Assembly: GCA_017743585.1 (NCBI GenBank)
Contig: JAGHYP010000173.1
Span: forward strand, 1-6,046
DNA length: 6,046 nt
Reading direction: 5' to 3'
Source of the DNA: Chloroflexota bacterium
GTDB taxonomy: Bacteria > Chloroflexota > Anaerolineae > Aggregatilineales > UBA2796
Both the position numbers and the translations under genes were made by a program. Under the pieces are notes generated by a model, which did no database searches, had not been told where the DNA came from, and was given only the letters and a program-made list of their open reading frames with translations. This document shows, one piece after another, positions 1 to 5,824 of the stretch. How positions within the stretch are numbered: position 1 is the stretch's first letter; each line of letters opens with the position of its first letter.

Positions 1-85
1 AAGCGAAGGTCTCAGCGCGCCCGAAGAAGCGGCGCGGATCGCGACAAGGCTGATCGGGCGCATAAGGATTGGTTAACTCGCTCAT
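1..85 (-). CDS. N-terminal fragment of an AAA/STAND-type ATPase (partial)
   Basis: On the minus strand an ATG at 85-83 opens a frame that runs without a stop to the window edge, giving 28 residues. It begins MSELTNPYAPDQP and continues with a DPRRFFGRAE stretch. The arrangement NPY-x-P, then DP, then FFGR is a familiar N-terminal signature of large AAA+/STAND (NACHT- or NB-ARC-like) ATPases in Chloroflexota and cyanobacteria, where it lies just ahead of the P-loop. The P-loop itself is outside the window, so the ATPase call is inference from the signature only. No Shine-Dalgarno-like sequence precedes the ATG. A TACACT box 7 bases upstream would place the transcript start at about the A of the ATG, so translation may be leaderless. 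The gene is divergent from csx1. The competing plus-strand frame over the same bases (2-76) has no recognisable motif. Confidence 0.62.
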   Translation of the reverse strand, partial: MSELTNPYAPDQPCRDPRRFFGRAETFA

Positions 86-92
86 AAGCGAG
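77..92. repeat. Perfect inverted repeat over the leftward start codon
   Basis: The sequence reads CTCGCT-CATA-AGCGAG: two perfect 6-base arms around a 4-base centre. The centre contains the complement of the leftward ATG (85-83). The repeat lies between the two divergent genes, 28 bases upstream of the csx1 -10 box (121-126) and directly downstream of the leftward -10-like box. It could be an operator for a dimeric repressor controlling the leftward gene, or an RNA hairpin occluding its start codon if the transcript begins upstream of position 92. The symmetry is seen directly; any function is inference. Confidence 0.5.
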
Positions 93-98
93 AGTGTA
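93..98 (-). promoter_or_regulatory. Possible -10 box of the leftward gene (leaderless)
   Basis: Read on the minus strand, positions 98-93 are TACACT, matching four of six positions of TATAAT, including the conserved first T, second A and last T. Seven bases separate it from the ATG at 85, so transcription would start at about the start codon. This would explain why the leftward gene has no ribosome binding site. No convincing -35 element is seen at the matching distance (the hexamer there reads ACCACG), so the call is weak. Confidence 0.25.
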
Positions 99-117
99 CC
101 GCAAGCATAGCCGCGCG

Positions 118-126
118 TGGTATAAT
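118..126 (+). promoter_or_regulatory. Extended -10 promoter for csx1 and downstream genes
   Basis: The stretch TGG-TATAAT is a consensus -10 hexamer (121-126) preceded by the extended -10 dinucleotide TG at 118-119. The -35 region at the usual spacing (98-103, ACCGCA) is poor, as expected for a promoter relying on an extended -10. Transcription should start near 132-134, leaving a leader of about 36 bases before the csx1 ATG at 169. Because the box lies downstream of the earlier in-frame ATG at 94, that ATG cannot be the start used from this promoter. It is the strongest promoter seen ahead of the csx1-propeller-regulator-kinase run. Confidence 0.75.
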
Positions 127-153
127 ATCGCGCCGAATCGTCCGATAGGCGTG

Positions 154-159
154 AAGGAG
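154..159 (+). promoter_or_regulatory. Ribosome binding site deciding the csx1 start
   Basis: AAGGAG lies nine bases before the ATG at 169, a good Shine-Dalgarno sequence at a workable distance. Nothing comparable precedes the upstream in-frame ATG at 94. This supports 169 as the real start. Confidence 0.7.
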
Positions 160-168
160 CGTCACGCA

Positions 169-1518
169 ATGAGTGAACAACCTGAGCTGCACGTCCTGCT
201 GACCACGATTGGCACTGGTTCTTACAAAAGAGCGAGGTATGAGTTCGCAGGCGAGAGCGCGCCGCGCGAAGGCGAGCTTTTCCCTGCCCTGCTGTGTGAC
301 CACTTGAGGGAAAGTGGCTCGCCTATCCAAAAAGCCGTCGTCCTGCTGACCAGAGAGGCGAGAAACCACCAGAATTGGCGCGGCGATGAGAACGCGCAAG
401 TGAAAGGCTTGAAGCAACACCTTGAAGAGCGCGGCATCGAGCCTATCGAGGCAGATATTCCAAACGGCAACGACGAGGAGGAGTTTTGGAAAATTTTCAA
501 GGCAGTTGGCGAAAACATTCCGAAGGGCGCTGTAGTCACGCTCGATGTCACGCACGGCTTCCGTTCGCTGCCGCTGGTGATGCTGCTCGCGTGCGCCTAT
601 TATAAGGCTTCTGGCGACTTTAAGTTGAAAGGCGCCTACTATGGCGCATTTGTGGAAGAGAACAAGCCTGCGCATGCCGTTGACCTGACGCCGATGCTCA
701 CGCTCCTCGATTGGGCGGGCGCTGTGGACGCCTTCAAGCGCAGCGGCAGCTTGCGCCAGATGGCGGAGCTGCTGAAAGGAAATAATCCCGTCTCGCAGAG
801 TGACGTAGAAGGCAAGTTGAGCCATCAAATGAGAAAGCTGACGGATGCCCTTGAGCTAGGGCGACTTCGGAACATCGCTCAACCGATAAGAGAGATAAGA
901 CACAAGGCTAAGGCTCTAAGAAGAGCGCAAGCTAAACCAAGAGTGACGCCTTTCGTCGATCAGCTTGACTCTGTCCTAGACGAGCTGAGGCGCTTCGATG
1001 TATCATTCGACGAGTCTGACGTAGATAAGTGGCTCGCTGCACAGTTTAGACTTGTGAAGTGGTATAAGGATAAGCGCCACTACATGCAGGCTGTGTTGCT
1101 ATTGCACGAATGGGTGATTTCTTACGCAGCCAGCAAAGTGCCTAGCTATAGAGCGAAAGGTATCAGGAGCATCTTCGAAGAAAGATCGATTCGCGATGAA
1201 ACCAGCCGGCGCTTAGATGAGGCCACTAATAAACGCAAAGAGCTCGGCAGAGTCGTTCAATTGGCAACTGAGCTTTCGAAAGAACTTGAGGCGTTGCCTG
1301 ACGGCTTGAAAGAACTGATAGGGTTGCCAGCAGTTCTCACTTTGAACACTACATCGGAACTGCAAGGCATCTGGGACTCGCTCACACAGCTGCGCAACAC
1401 TGTGGCGCACTTGGGTCACCATCAAGATGCGCGAAAAGCAGATGAAATCGAGGAAGATTTGGAGGAGTTGATCAGAAAATTACAGCCGCTCGTGCCTGGC
1501 ACGTCGCCTGCTGAGTGA
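169..1518 (+). CDS. csx1: Csx1/Csx2-type CARF-HEPN ribonuclease (TM1812 family CRISPR-associated protein)
   Basis: A 449-residue protein with the two-domain plan of type III CRISPR ancillary RNases. The N-terminal CARF domain (about 6-215) carries the TM1812-family signatures: a GTGSY turn at 15-19 after the first strand, and DVTHGFRSLP at 126-135 after a hydrophobic strand, followed by a long hydrophobic helix and a YYGAF strand at 157-161. A helical linker leads to a C-terminal HEPN region (about 285-440). It contains the family's amphipathic helix WYKDKRHYMQAVLLLHEW (298-315) and the RNTVAH motif at 409-414, matching the catalytic R-x4-6-H signature (Arg409, His414). In this family CARF binds cyclic oligoadenylate made by Cas10 and switches on HEPN cleavage of single-stranded RNA in the cytoplasm. 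The start is set by AAGGAG at 154-159 and by the -10 box at 121-126, which excludes an ATG at 94. No CRISPR array or other cas gene is in view. The stop overlaps the next gene's start. Arginine is coded by AGA/AGG at 18 of 34 positions, unlike the neighbours, suggesting transfer. Ligand size (cA4 or cA6) cannot be read from the sequence. Confidence 0.9.
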   Translation: MSEQPELHVLLTTIGTGSYKRARYEFAGESAPREGELFPALLCDHLRESGSPIQKAVVLLTREARNHQNWRGDENAQVKGLKQHLEERGIEPIEADIPNGNDEEEFWKIFKAVGENIPKGAVVTLDVTHGFRSLPLVMLLACAYYKASGDFKLKGAYYGAFVEENKPAHAVDLTPMLTLLDWAGAVDAFKRSGSLRQMAELLKGNNPVSQSDVEGKLSHQMRKLTDALELGRLRNIAQPIREIRHKAKALRRAQAKPRVTPFVDQLDSVLDELRRFDVSFDESDVDKWLAAQFRLVKWYKDKRHYMQAVLLLHEWVISYAASKVPSYRAKGIRSIFEERSIRDETSRRLDEATNKRKELGRVVQLATELSKELEALPDGLKELIGLPAVLTLNTTSELQGIWDSLTQLRNTVAHLGHHQDARKADEIEEDLEELIRKLQPLVPGTSPAE

Positions 1519-3596
1519 TGCGCCGCCTGATCGTCGGCTTGCTAGCGTTATGCGGCGCGGCGCTCGGCAATGGAGTCAATGCGCAATCGCCTGAGCGCTA
1601 CGCGCTGCCCGCCCCGATCTGCGCCCTGAGCGCGGCGCGCGTCGCCTGCTACGATGTGCGCAACGCAATGCCGCGCTTCATCACGCCGAGCGACGAGCGC
1701 GTCATCGCCTTCGATCTCTCGCCAGCCGCCGAGGCGCTCGTCTACCGCACTGAAGACGGACGAATCCTGATCGCCGCCCTTGCTGAGCCAAAGCCGATCC
1801 CAATTGCGAGCAACGTCGCATTGCCGGCGCTGCTACCGCGCGACGCGACAACGCTTGCGTGGTCGCCGGACGGCGTGGCAATCGCTTACCTGACAGCAGA
1901 CGGCCTGCAAGTTGCTTTCCCAACTCCTGACGGCCCGCTGTACCGCGTGGATGACACGGCACGCCAGTACGTGAACCTGCGCTTCTCGCCGTCAGGCGTC
2001 AGGCTCGCCGCGCAAGATCATCTAGGCGGCTGGACGGTTTTCACAGTGACGAGCGAGCAAGGCATACGGCGCGGTCTGTTGCGCGTCGGCAGCTTTGACG
2101 CGGCCGCTGACGCCGCTTGGCTGGACGATAACAGCTTGATCCTCGCGCCGTCGCGCGGCGGCTTGCTGCGCTTGAACGTCATCGAGACGGCTGAGCAGAC
2201 GTTGCTGAGCGAAGCATGGCGCACAGCTGAAGGCCGCTTCACGCACCTGACCAGCGCTTACGATGGCACTGTGCGCGCTTTGCAAGGGCTTGCCAACGCG
2301 CCGATCGGTGTCCCGGTCGCGCTAGATGGCAACGGCATCGCATCGCCGCTCGGCGAGCGGCAAGTGGATACGTTGATGCACTGGCTCGGCAGGGGCAGTC
2401 GGCTGGTCTACATCACCAGCGGCACGCCGATTGTGGTCATCCCTGAGACAGGCGCTGAAGACGCCTTGCCGTTGCAGCGCACAACGGCAATCGCATGGGC
2501 GATGCCGATCTTTCAGCCCGTCTCAAGCCTCGCCCTCGACGCTGACCTATACTTCCTCGCCTCTGGCGGCATGGCTGATTGGGAGCCTCATCGCGCTCAA
2601 GGAGATGGTGCGCTGCAAGTCTGGAGGCTGCTCGGCGATGGTGAGCGCGCCGCTGAGCAGCTCTCAAGCCTGCCTGAAGGCGTCCGCGCTTTCGCGCTTA
2701 GCCCTGATCGTCAGCAAATGGCGGTCATCAGCGGGCAGAACTTGGCGATCTTGCCTGCCCTGGGCGCGGCTGAGCGCGCCGCGCTCGCCACACCAACGCC
2801 GCTCGGCAGGCGCGGAGCGCCGACTCCTGACCTGCTCAGCTTGCCCGGAGCGCCAGAGGCGCGCTTGGTGGCGCGTCTGCGCAGCGCCACGCTCGCCAGC
2901 GTGGATTGGAGCAGCGACGGACGCCTGATTGCTTTCGTGGATACAGACGGCGCCTTCGTCGTCCAAGCAGCGAGCGACGGCGTCGATTCCCCGCAGCCGC
3001 TGACCATTGCCGCAAGCACGGTTGAGCGGGCGTACGATCAAGTGCGCTTCAGCGCAGACGGACGCGCCTTGCTCTTGCGCGCCCTCTTGAGCGACGGCAG
3101 TTATGAGTTCGCAGTTGCGCCATTGGTAGCCGACGGCTGGCAATTGCTGAACTTCCGCGCCGAGCAGGCAACGTGGGGTGCGAATGCCCTATTCATCGTC
3201 AAGCGCGAAGGCGATCAGTGGCTTTTGAGCGCCTATGACGGACGCGAAGAAGCGCTGCTGGCGCGCTCGCGCTATCCGATTATGGCAATTCAGCCGATAG
3301 GCGCGGCTGCGCGCGCGGCTGAGCAGCAGGTCGTCTTTTGGCGGCAAGTCGGTTGGCAAGTCGCGGCGGCTGTGCAGCGCGTCAGCACGACTGGCGATCC
3401 TGATCAGGTGCGTGTGGAAAGCCCCCCGTATCCGCTGCCGCGCGCGCAATTCTCGCCGACAGCGCGCTTCGCCATCGGGCAAGTGCGGGGCAGGAGTGAT
3501 AAAATAGATCAGTTAGTTGTGTTAGATACAATCAACGGGCGCGCTGTCGCGTTGCAGAACGTACGCGTCGCTGATCAATTTCGATGGGCGAGGTGA
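1518..3596 (+). CDS. Secreted TolB/PD40-type beta-propeller protein
   Basis: A 692-residue protein starting at an ATG that shares its A with the csx1 stop (TGATG). A GTG three bases earlier would give a 4-nt GTGA overlap and one extra Met. No clear Shine-Dalgarno sequence precedes either, which fits translation by coupling to csx1. Residues 1-22 form a signal peptide: Arg2-Arg3, a hydrophobic core, and a VNA/QS cleavage site. The mature part holds repeated propeller-blade motifs of the SPDG kind at about 66-81, 113-129, 154-168, 392-407, 462-478, 509-527 and 643-658. Examples are LAWSPDGVAIAYL and VDWSSDGRLIAFV. Such folds act as exported protein- or ligand-binding scaffolds, and no catalytic motif is visible. 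Cys35 and Cys44 are the only cysteines in the mature chain and could form a disulfide. The middle (about 180-390) is poor in motifs. Six bases separate it from the response regulator, so a role as accessory or sensor partner of the two-component system is plausible inference. The exact substrate is unknown. Confidence 0.8.
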   Translation: MRRLIVGLLALCGAALGNGVNAQSPERYALPAPICALSAARVACYDVRNAMPRFITPSDERVIAFDLSPAAEALVYRTEDGRILIAALAEPKPIPIASNVALPALLPRDATTLAWSPDGVAIAYLTADGLQVAFPTPDGPLYRVDDTARQYVNLRFSPSGVRLAAQDHLGGWTVFTVTSEQGIRRGLLRVGSFDAAADAAWLDDNSLILAPSRGGLLRLNVIETAEQTLLSEAWRTAEGRFTHLTSAYDGTVRALQGLANAPIGVPVALDGNGIASPLGERQVDTLMHWLGRGSRLVYITSGTPIVVIPETGAEDALPLQRTTAIAWAMPIFQPVSSLALDADLYFLASGGMADWEPHRAQGDGALQVWRLLGDGERAAEQLSSLPEGVRAFALSPDRQQMAVISGQNLAILPALGAAERAALATPTPLGRRGAPTPDLLSLPGAPEARLVARLRSATLASVDWSSDGRLIAFVDTDGAFVVQAASDGVDSPQPLTIAASTVERAYDQVRFSADGRALLLRALLSDGSYEFAVAPLVADGWQLLNFRAEQATWGANALFIVKREGDQWLLSAYDGREEALLARSRYPIMAIQPIGAAARAAEQQVVFWRQVGWQVAAAVQRVSTTGDPDQVRVESPPYPLPRAQFSPTARFAIGQVRGRSDKIDQLVVLDTINGRAVALQNVRVADQFRWAR
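3497..3532 (+). promoter_or_regulatory. Candidate internal promoter(s) for the regulator/kinase pair
   Basis: An A+T-rich island inside the G+C-rich propeller gene. TG-A-TAAAAT at 3497-3505 is an extended -10 with five of six matches to TATAAT; TACAAT at 3527-3532 is a second five-of-six match. Starts would fall about 90 or 65 bases before the response regulator ATG. The codons used here (AGG, ATA, TTA, TTA) are unusual for this gene, as if the DNA sequence rather than the protein were under selection. -35 elements are weak (for the first box, GGGCAA at 3477-3482). This would let the two-component genes be expressed separately from csx1. Confidence 0.35.
3591..3596 (+). promoter_or_regulatory. 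Ribosome binding site of the response regulator, overlapping the propeller stop
   Basis: AGGTGA lies six bases before the ATG at 3603, and its last three bases are the TGA stop of the propeller gene. The merged stop/Shine-Dalgarno arrangement indicates coupled translation of the two genes and supports the ATG at 3603. Confidence 0.6.
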
Positions 3597-3602
3597 GCTG
3601 AA

Positions 3603-4280
3603 ATGGCAGAGCGGATTCTAGTCATCGAAGACGAGCAACGGATCGCTCAAGTGATTGAGCGCGGCTTGCTTTATGAAGGCTTTCGCGTGGACGTCGCTCA
3701 TGACGGCCGCAGCGGCCTGGCAATTGCGCGCGAAAATCCGCCAGACTTGGTCATTTTGGATTGGGTGCTGCCCGGCATGGACGGGATTGAAGTCTGCAAG
3801 CGCTTGCGCAACGCTTCGAACGTCCCGATCCTGATGTTGACGGCGAAGGACGAAGTGCAGGATCGCGTGGCGGGCTTGAATGCTGGCGCTGATGATTACT
3901 TGATCAAGCCGTTCTCGTTCGATGAGCTATTGGCGCGCATTCGGGCGCTCTTCAGGCGCTCGACGGTCGCTTCCAAGCCTGAAGTGCTGCGCTTTGCCGA
4001 CCTTGAGCTGGATACAGGCACGCATCGCGCTATGCGCAACAAGCGTCCGATTGACCTGACGGCGAAGGAATACGAGCTGCTAGAGCTGTTCATGCGCCAT
4101 CCGCGCCAAGTGCTGACTCGCGAGATGATCTTCGACCGAGTCTGGAACTACGACTTCGGCGGCGAGAGCAACATCATCGAGGTTTACGTGCGCTACCTGC
4201 GCCAAAAAACAGAAGCGCAAGGCGAGCCGCGCTTGCTGCACACTGTGCGCGGCGTCGGCTACGTGCTGCGCGAAGAGTAG
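3603..4280 (+). CDS. OmpR/PhoB-family response regulator
   Basis: A 225-residue two-domain transcription factor of normal family length. The receiver domain (1 to about 117) has the acidic pair Glu9-Asp10, phosphoacceptor Asp53 in VILDWVLPGMDG, conserved Thr80 in LMLTA, and Lys102 in the IKPF motif: all catalytic positions intact. The C-terminal winged-helix DNA-binding domain (about 127-224) shows LTAKEYELLELF (152-163), the recognition-helix region SNIIEVYVRYLR (189-200), and the HTVRGVGYVL wing (213-222). It should be phosphorylated by the histidine kinase encoded just downstream, then bind tandem DNA sites as a dimer. The gene begins 6 bases after the propeller stop with a good ribosome binding site, so it is co-transcribed. 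Codon use is typical of the genome: arginine is CGN in 25 of 26 cases. Sequence style resembles the MprA/CusR-like branch, but the regulon cannot be deduced, so no gene symbol is given. Confidence 0.95.
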   Translation: MAERILVIEDEQRIAQVIERGLLYEGFRVDVAHDGRSGLAIARENPPDLVILDWVLPGMDGIEVCKRLRNASNVPILMLTAKDEVQDRVAGLNAGADDYLIKPFSFDELLARIRALFRRSTVASKPEVLRFADLELDTGTHRAMRNKRPIDLTAKEYELLELFMRHPRQVLTREMIFDRVWNYDFGGESNIIEVYVRYLRQKTEAQGEPRLLHTVRGVGYVLREE

Positions 4281-4351
4281 CGCATACGCTCAGCCAGCTC
4301 ACATAGAAAGGCTGTGCAATGGATTAGAGTCAGGAGGGAAGCTCGCGAGGA
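4281..4351 (+). promoter_or_regulatory. Regulator-kinase spacer with minimal ORF and perfect Shine-Dalgarno
   Basis: These 71 bases between the regulator stop and the kinase start hold no terminator-like hairpin with a T run and no clear promoter, so readthrough is expected. Two translation signals are visible. First, GAAAGG at 4306-4311 sits 7 bases before an ATG at 4319 that reads ATG-GAT-TAG, a two-codon ORF. Second, a consensus AGGAGG at 4332-4337 precedes the kinase TTG at 4352 by 14 bases. The AGGAGG is long-spaced for TTG and far too distant for the ATG at 4370. Any regulatory role of the mini-ORF is speculation. Confidence 0.4.
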
Positions 4352-5824
4352 TTGCGATCAACTTTCTTCATGACGATTCGGGCGCGCCTGACGCTCATTT
4401 ACTCAGCCATGCTGGCAGTGACGAGCTTCCTCTTTGGCTTTTCACTGCTCAGGCTGCTCGATTGGGCTTGGCATGAGCAGCTCAGAGAGAGCATGCGCTC
4501 AGTGGCGCAGCAGGTGACCGAGCTGATTCTGAATGAGACGAACGGCGCTGAATCGCAACCCGCTATTCGCAAGCAGCTAGCACGGATGCCTTACCTGTCG
4601 TTTGCTGTACAGGTCTGGCGGCAAGATGGCACGCTACTGTTCACCACAGGTAACGTTGAGTATAGCGAACCGTTCGACGCGCCAAGCCTGCATAGCCGCG
4701 ACGAGGTCGTGCGCGACGTCCGTCTATCCGCTGAGAACGTTCACGCGCTGGTCTACACGGCGCCTATCTATGATAACAACGGCGCTCATCTCGGCGCAGT
4801 GCAGATTCTCTCGCCGCTCACCACGCTGGACGCGGCTTCAGAGCGTCTGCTGCGCGTGATACTGGTGATCGGCCTGCTCGTATTGCTTCTGGCGTTCATA
4901 GCTGGCTTAGTTATAGCGGGGCAGGTCTTGCAGCCTATTGAGATGATCAATCAGACTGCTAAGCAGATCACGGCGGCGGACGATCTAAGCAAGCGCATTC
5001 CTTACAAAGGTCCGCCTGATGAGCTAGGGCAGCTGGCGCTCACCTTCAATACCACGCTCGACCGCTTGGAGCGCCTGTTCATGGCTCAGCGCCGCTTCGT
5101 CGCCGATGTTTCGCACGAGCTGCGCACACCGCTCACCACGTTGCAAGGCAACCTCGATCTGATCAGGCGCTACGGCGCAGACGCCATCTCGCTTGAGGCA
5201 ATGGAGAGCGAGCTGAAGCGCATGACGCGCCTTGTGGGCGATCTACTGCTTCTAGCACAAGCTGATAGCGGTCGCCTTCCGCTTCAGGAAAGCGTTGTTG
5301 ACCTCGATACGCTGATTGTGGAAGTCTACCATCAGACGAAAGTGCTGAGTCAGGGGGTGAAGGTGCGCCTGACGCCGCCTGAGCCCGCGCGCGTCAAAGG
5401 CGATCCTGATCGGCTCAAGCAAGTCTTGCTGAACCTTGTCACCAATGCCATCAAATACACGCCCGAAGGCGGCGAGGTCGTCCTCAGCCTGACTGTTGAA
5501 GGCGGCTATGCCTTCCTGCGCGTCAGCGATAACGGGATTGGCATTCCCAAAGAAGACCTGCCGTACATCTTTGAGCGCTTCTACCGTGTGGATAAGGCGC
5601 GCGAGCGCCAAATCGGCGGCGTGGGGCTTGGGCTATCTATTGCCAAGTGGATTGTCGAGGCGCATCACGGGCGCATCTGGGCTGAGAGCGAAGTTGGCAA
5701 AGGCTCAACCTTCACTGTGCAGCTGCCACGCCTTGACGCTGAAATCGAGCCAGAATCTGCGCGCGATACGCGCCCGCGCCTCCCCATTCTTGGCGCTGCC
5801 AAGCGCAAAAACTCTAGTGCTTAA
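4352..5824 (+). CDS. Membrane sensor histidine kinase (HAMP-HisKA-HATPase)
   Basis: A 490-residue kinase counted from TTG 4352. An in-frame ATG at 4370 would give 484 residues beginning MTIRARLTL, the usual N-terminus for such kinases. TTG is preferred only because AGGAGG (4332-4337) is nearer. Domains: transmembrane helix 1 at about 14-37; an extracytoplasmic region of about 130 residues with a VQVWRQDGTLLFTTG strand pair of PAS/Cache-like style; helix 2 at about 168-190; HAMP at about 190-243; HisKA with SHELRTP (254-260, phospho-His255); and a HATPase domain with N box NLVTNAIKYT (361-370), G1 DNGIGI (393-398), F box FERFYRVD (407-414) and G2 GGVGLGLSI (422-430). All catalytic boxes are intact. 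A 30-residue charged tail of unknown role follows. It most likely autophosphorylates at His255 and passes phosphate to Asp53 of the adjacent regulator. The signal sensed is unknown; the exported propeller is a candidate partner. Its 3' end overlaps the convergent ABC gene by 11 bases. Confidence 0.94.
   Translation: MRSTFFMTIRARLTLIYSAMLAVTSFLFGFSLLRLLDWAWHEQLRESMRSVAQQVTELILNETNGAESQPAIRKQLARMPYLSFAVQVWRQDGTLLFTTGNVEYSEPFDAPSLHSRDEVVRDVRLSAENVHALVYTAPIYDNNGAHLGAVQILSPLTTLDAASERLLRVILVIGLLVLLLAFIAGLVIAGQVLQPIEMINQTAKQITAADDLSKRIPYKGPPDELGQLALTFNTTLDRLERLFMAQRRFVADVSHELRTPLTTLQGNLDLIRRYGADAISLEAMESELKRMTRLVGDLLLLAQADSGRLPLQESVVDLDTLIVEVYHQTKVLSQGVKVRLTPPEPARVKGDPDRLKQVLLNLVTNAIKYTPEGGEVVLSLTVEGGYAFLRVSDNGIGIPKEDLPYIFERFYRVDKARERQIGGVGLGLSIAKWIVEAHHGRIWAESEVGKGSTFTVQLPRLDAEIEPESARDTRPRLPILGAAKRKNSSA
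5789..5803. repeat. Small perfect hairpin at the convergent gene junction
   Basis: CTTGGC-GCT-GCCAAG is a perfect 6-base stem with a 3-base loop. It lies in the last kinase codons and 10 bases beyond the stop of the leftward ABC gene. Neither strand has a run of T directly after the stem, so it is not a standard intrinsic terminator. It may act as a weak stop or 3'-end stabiliser for leftward transcripts, or be chance. Confidence 0.3.

Noticed and set aside
2..76. Plus-strand C-terminal fragment (ends at TAA 74-76)
   Set aside because: The translation is plausible-looking but without motif. The opposite strand gives the NPY-x-P...FFGR signature from an ATG, which explains the bases better.
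94..168. Upstream extension of csx1 by 25 codons to an ATG at 94
   Set aside because: The extension contains the TGGTATAAT promoter box, has no ribosome binding site, and reads as non-family sequence. AAGGAG and the MSEQPELHVLL start at 169 fit far better.
82..828. A 248-codon open frame antisense to csx1
   Set aside because: It lies wholly opposite a gene with clear CARF motifs, and its translation has no recognisable domain. It is a by-product of codon bias in a G+C-rich gene.
1491..1503. CGTGCC-T-GGCACG as a terminator after csx1
   Set aside because: It is inside the csx1 coding sequence, has a one-base centre and no T run, and the next gene starts immediately.
1518..1583. Lipoprotein signal (Cys12) in the propeller protein
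   Set aside because: The residue before the cysteine is Leu and the cysteine is too near the N-terminus. A VNA/QS signal peptidase I site follows a proper hydrophobic core.
2431..3143. Long alternative frames on both strands within the propeller gene
   Set aside because: They are rich in Arg, Ala and Ser with no domain, and they overlap a gene with signal peptide and repeated blade motifs.
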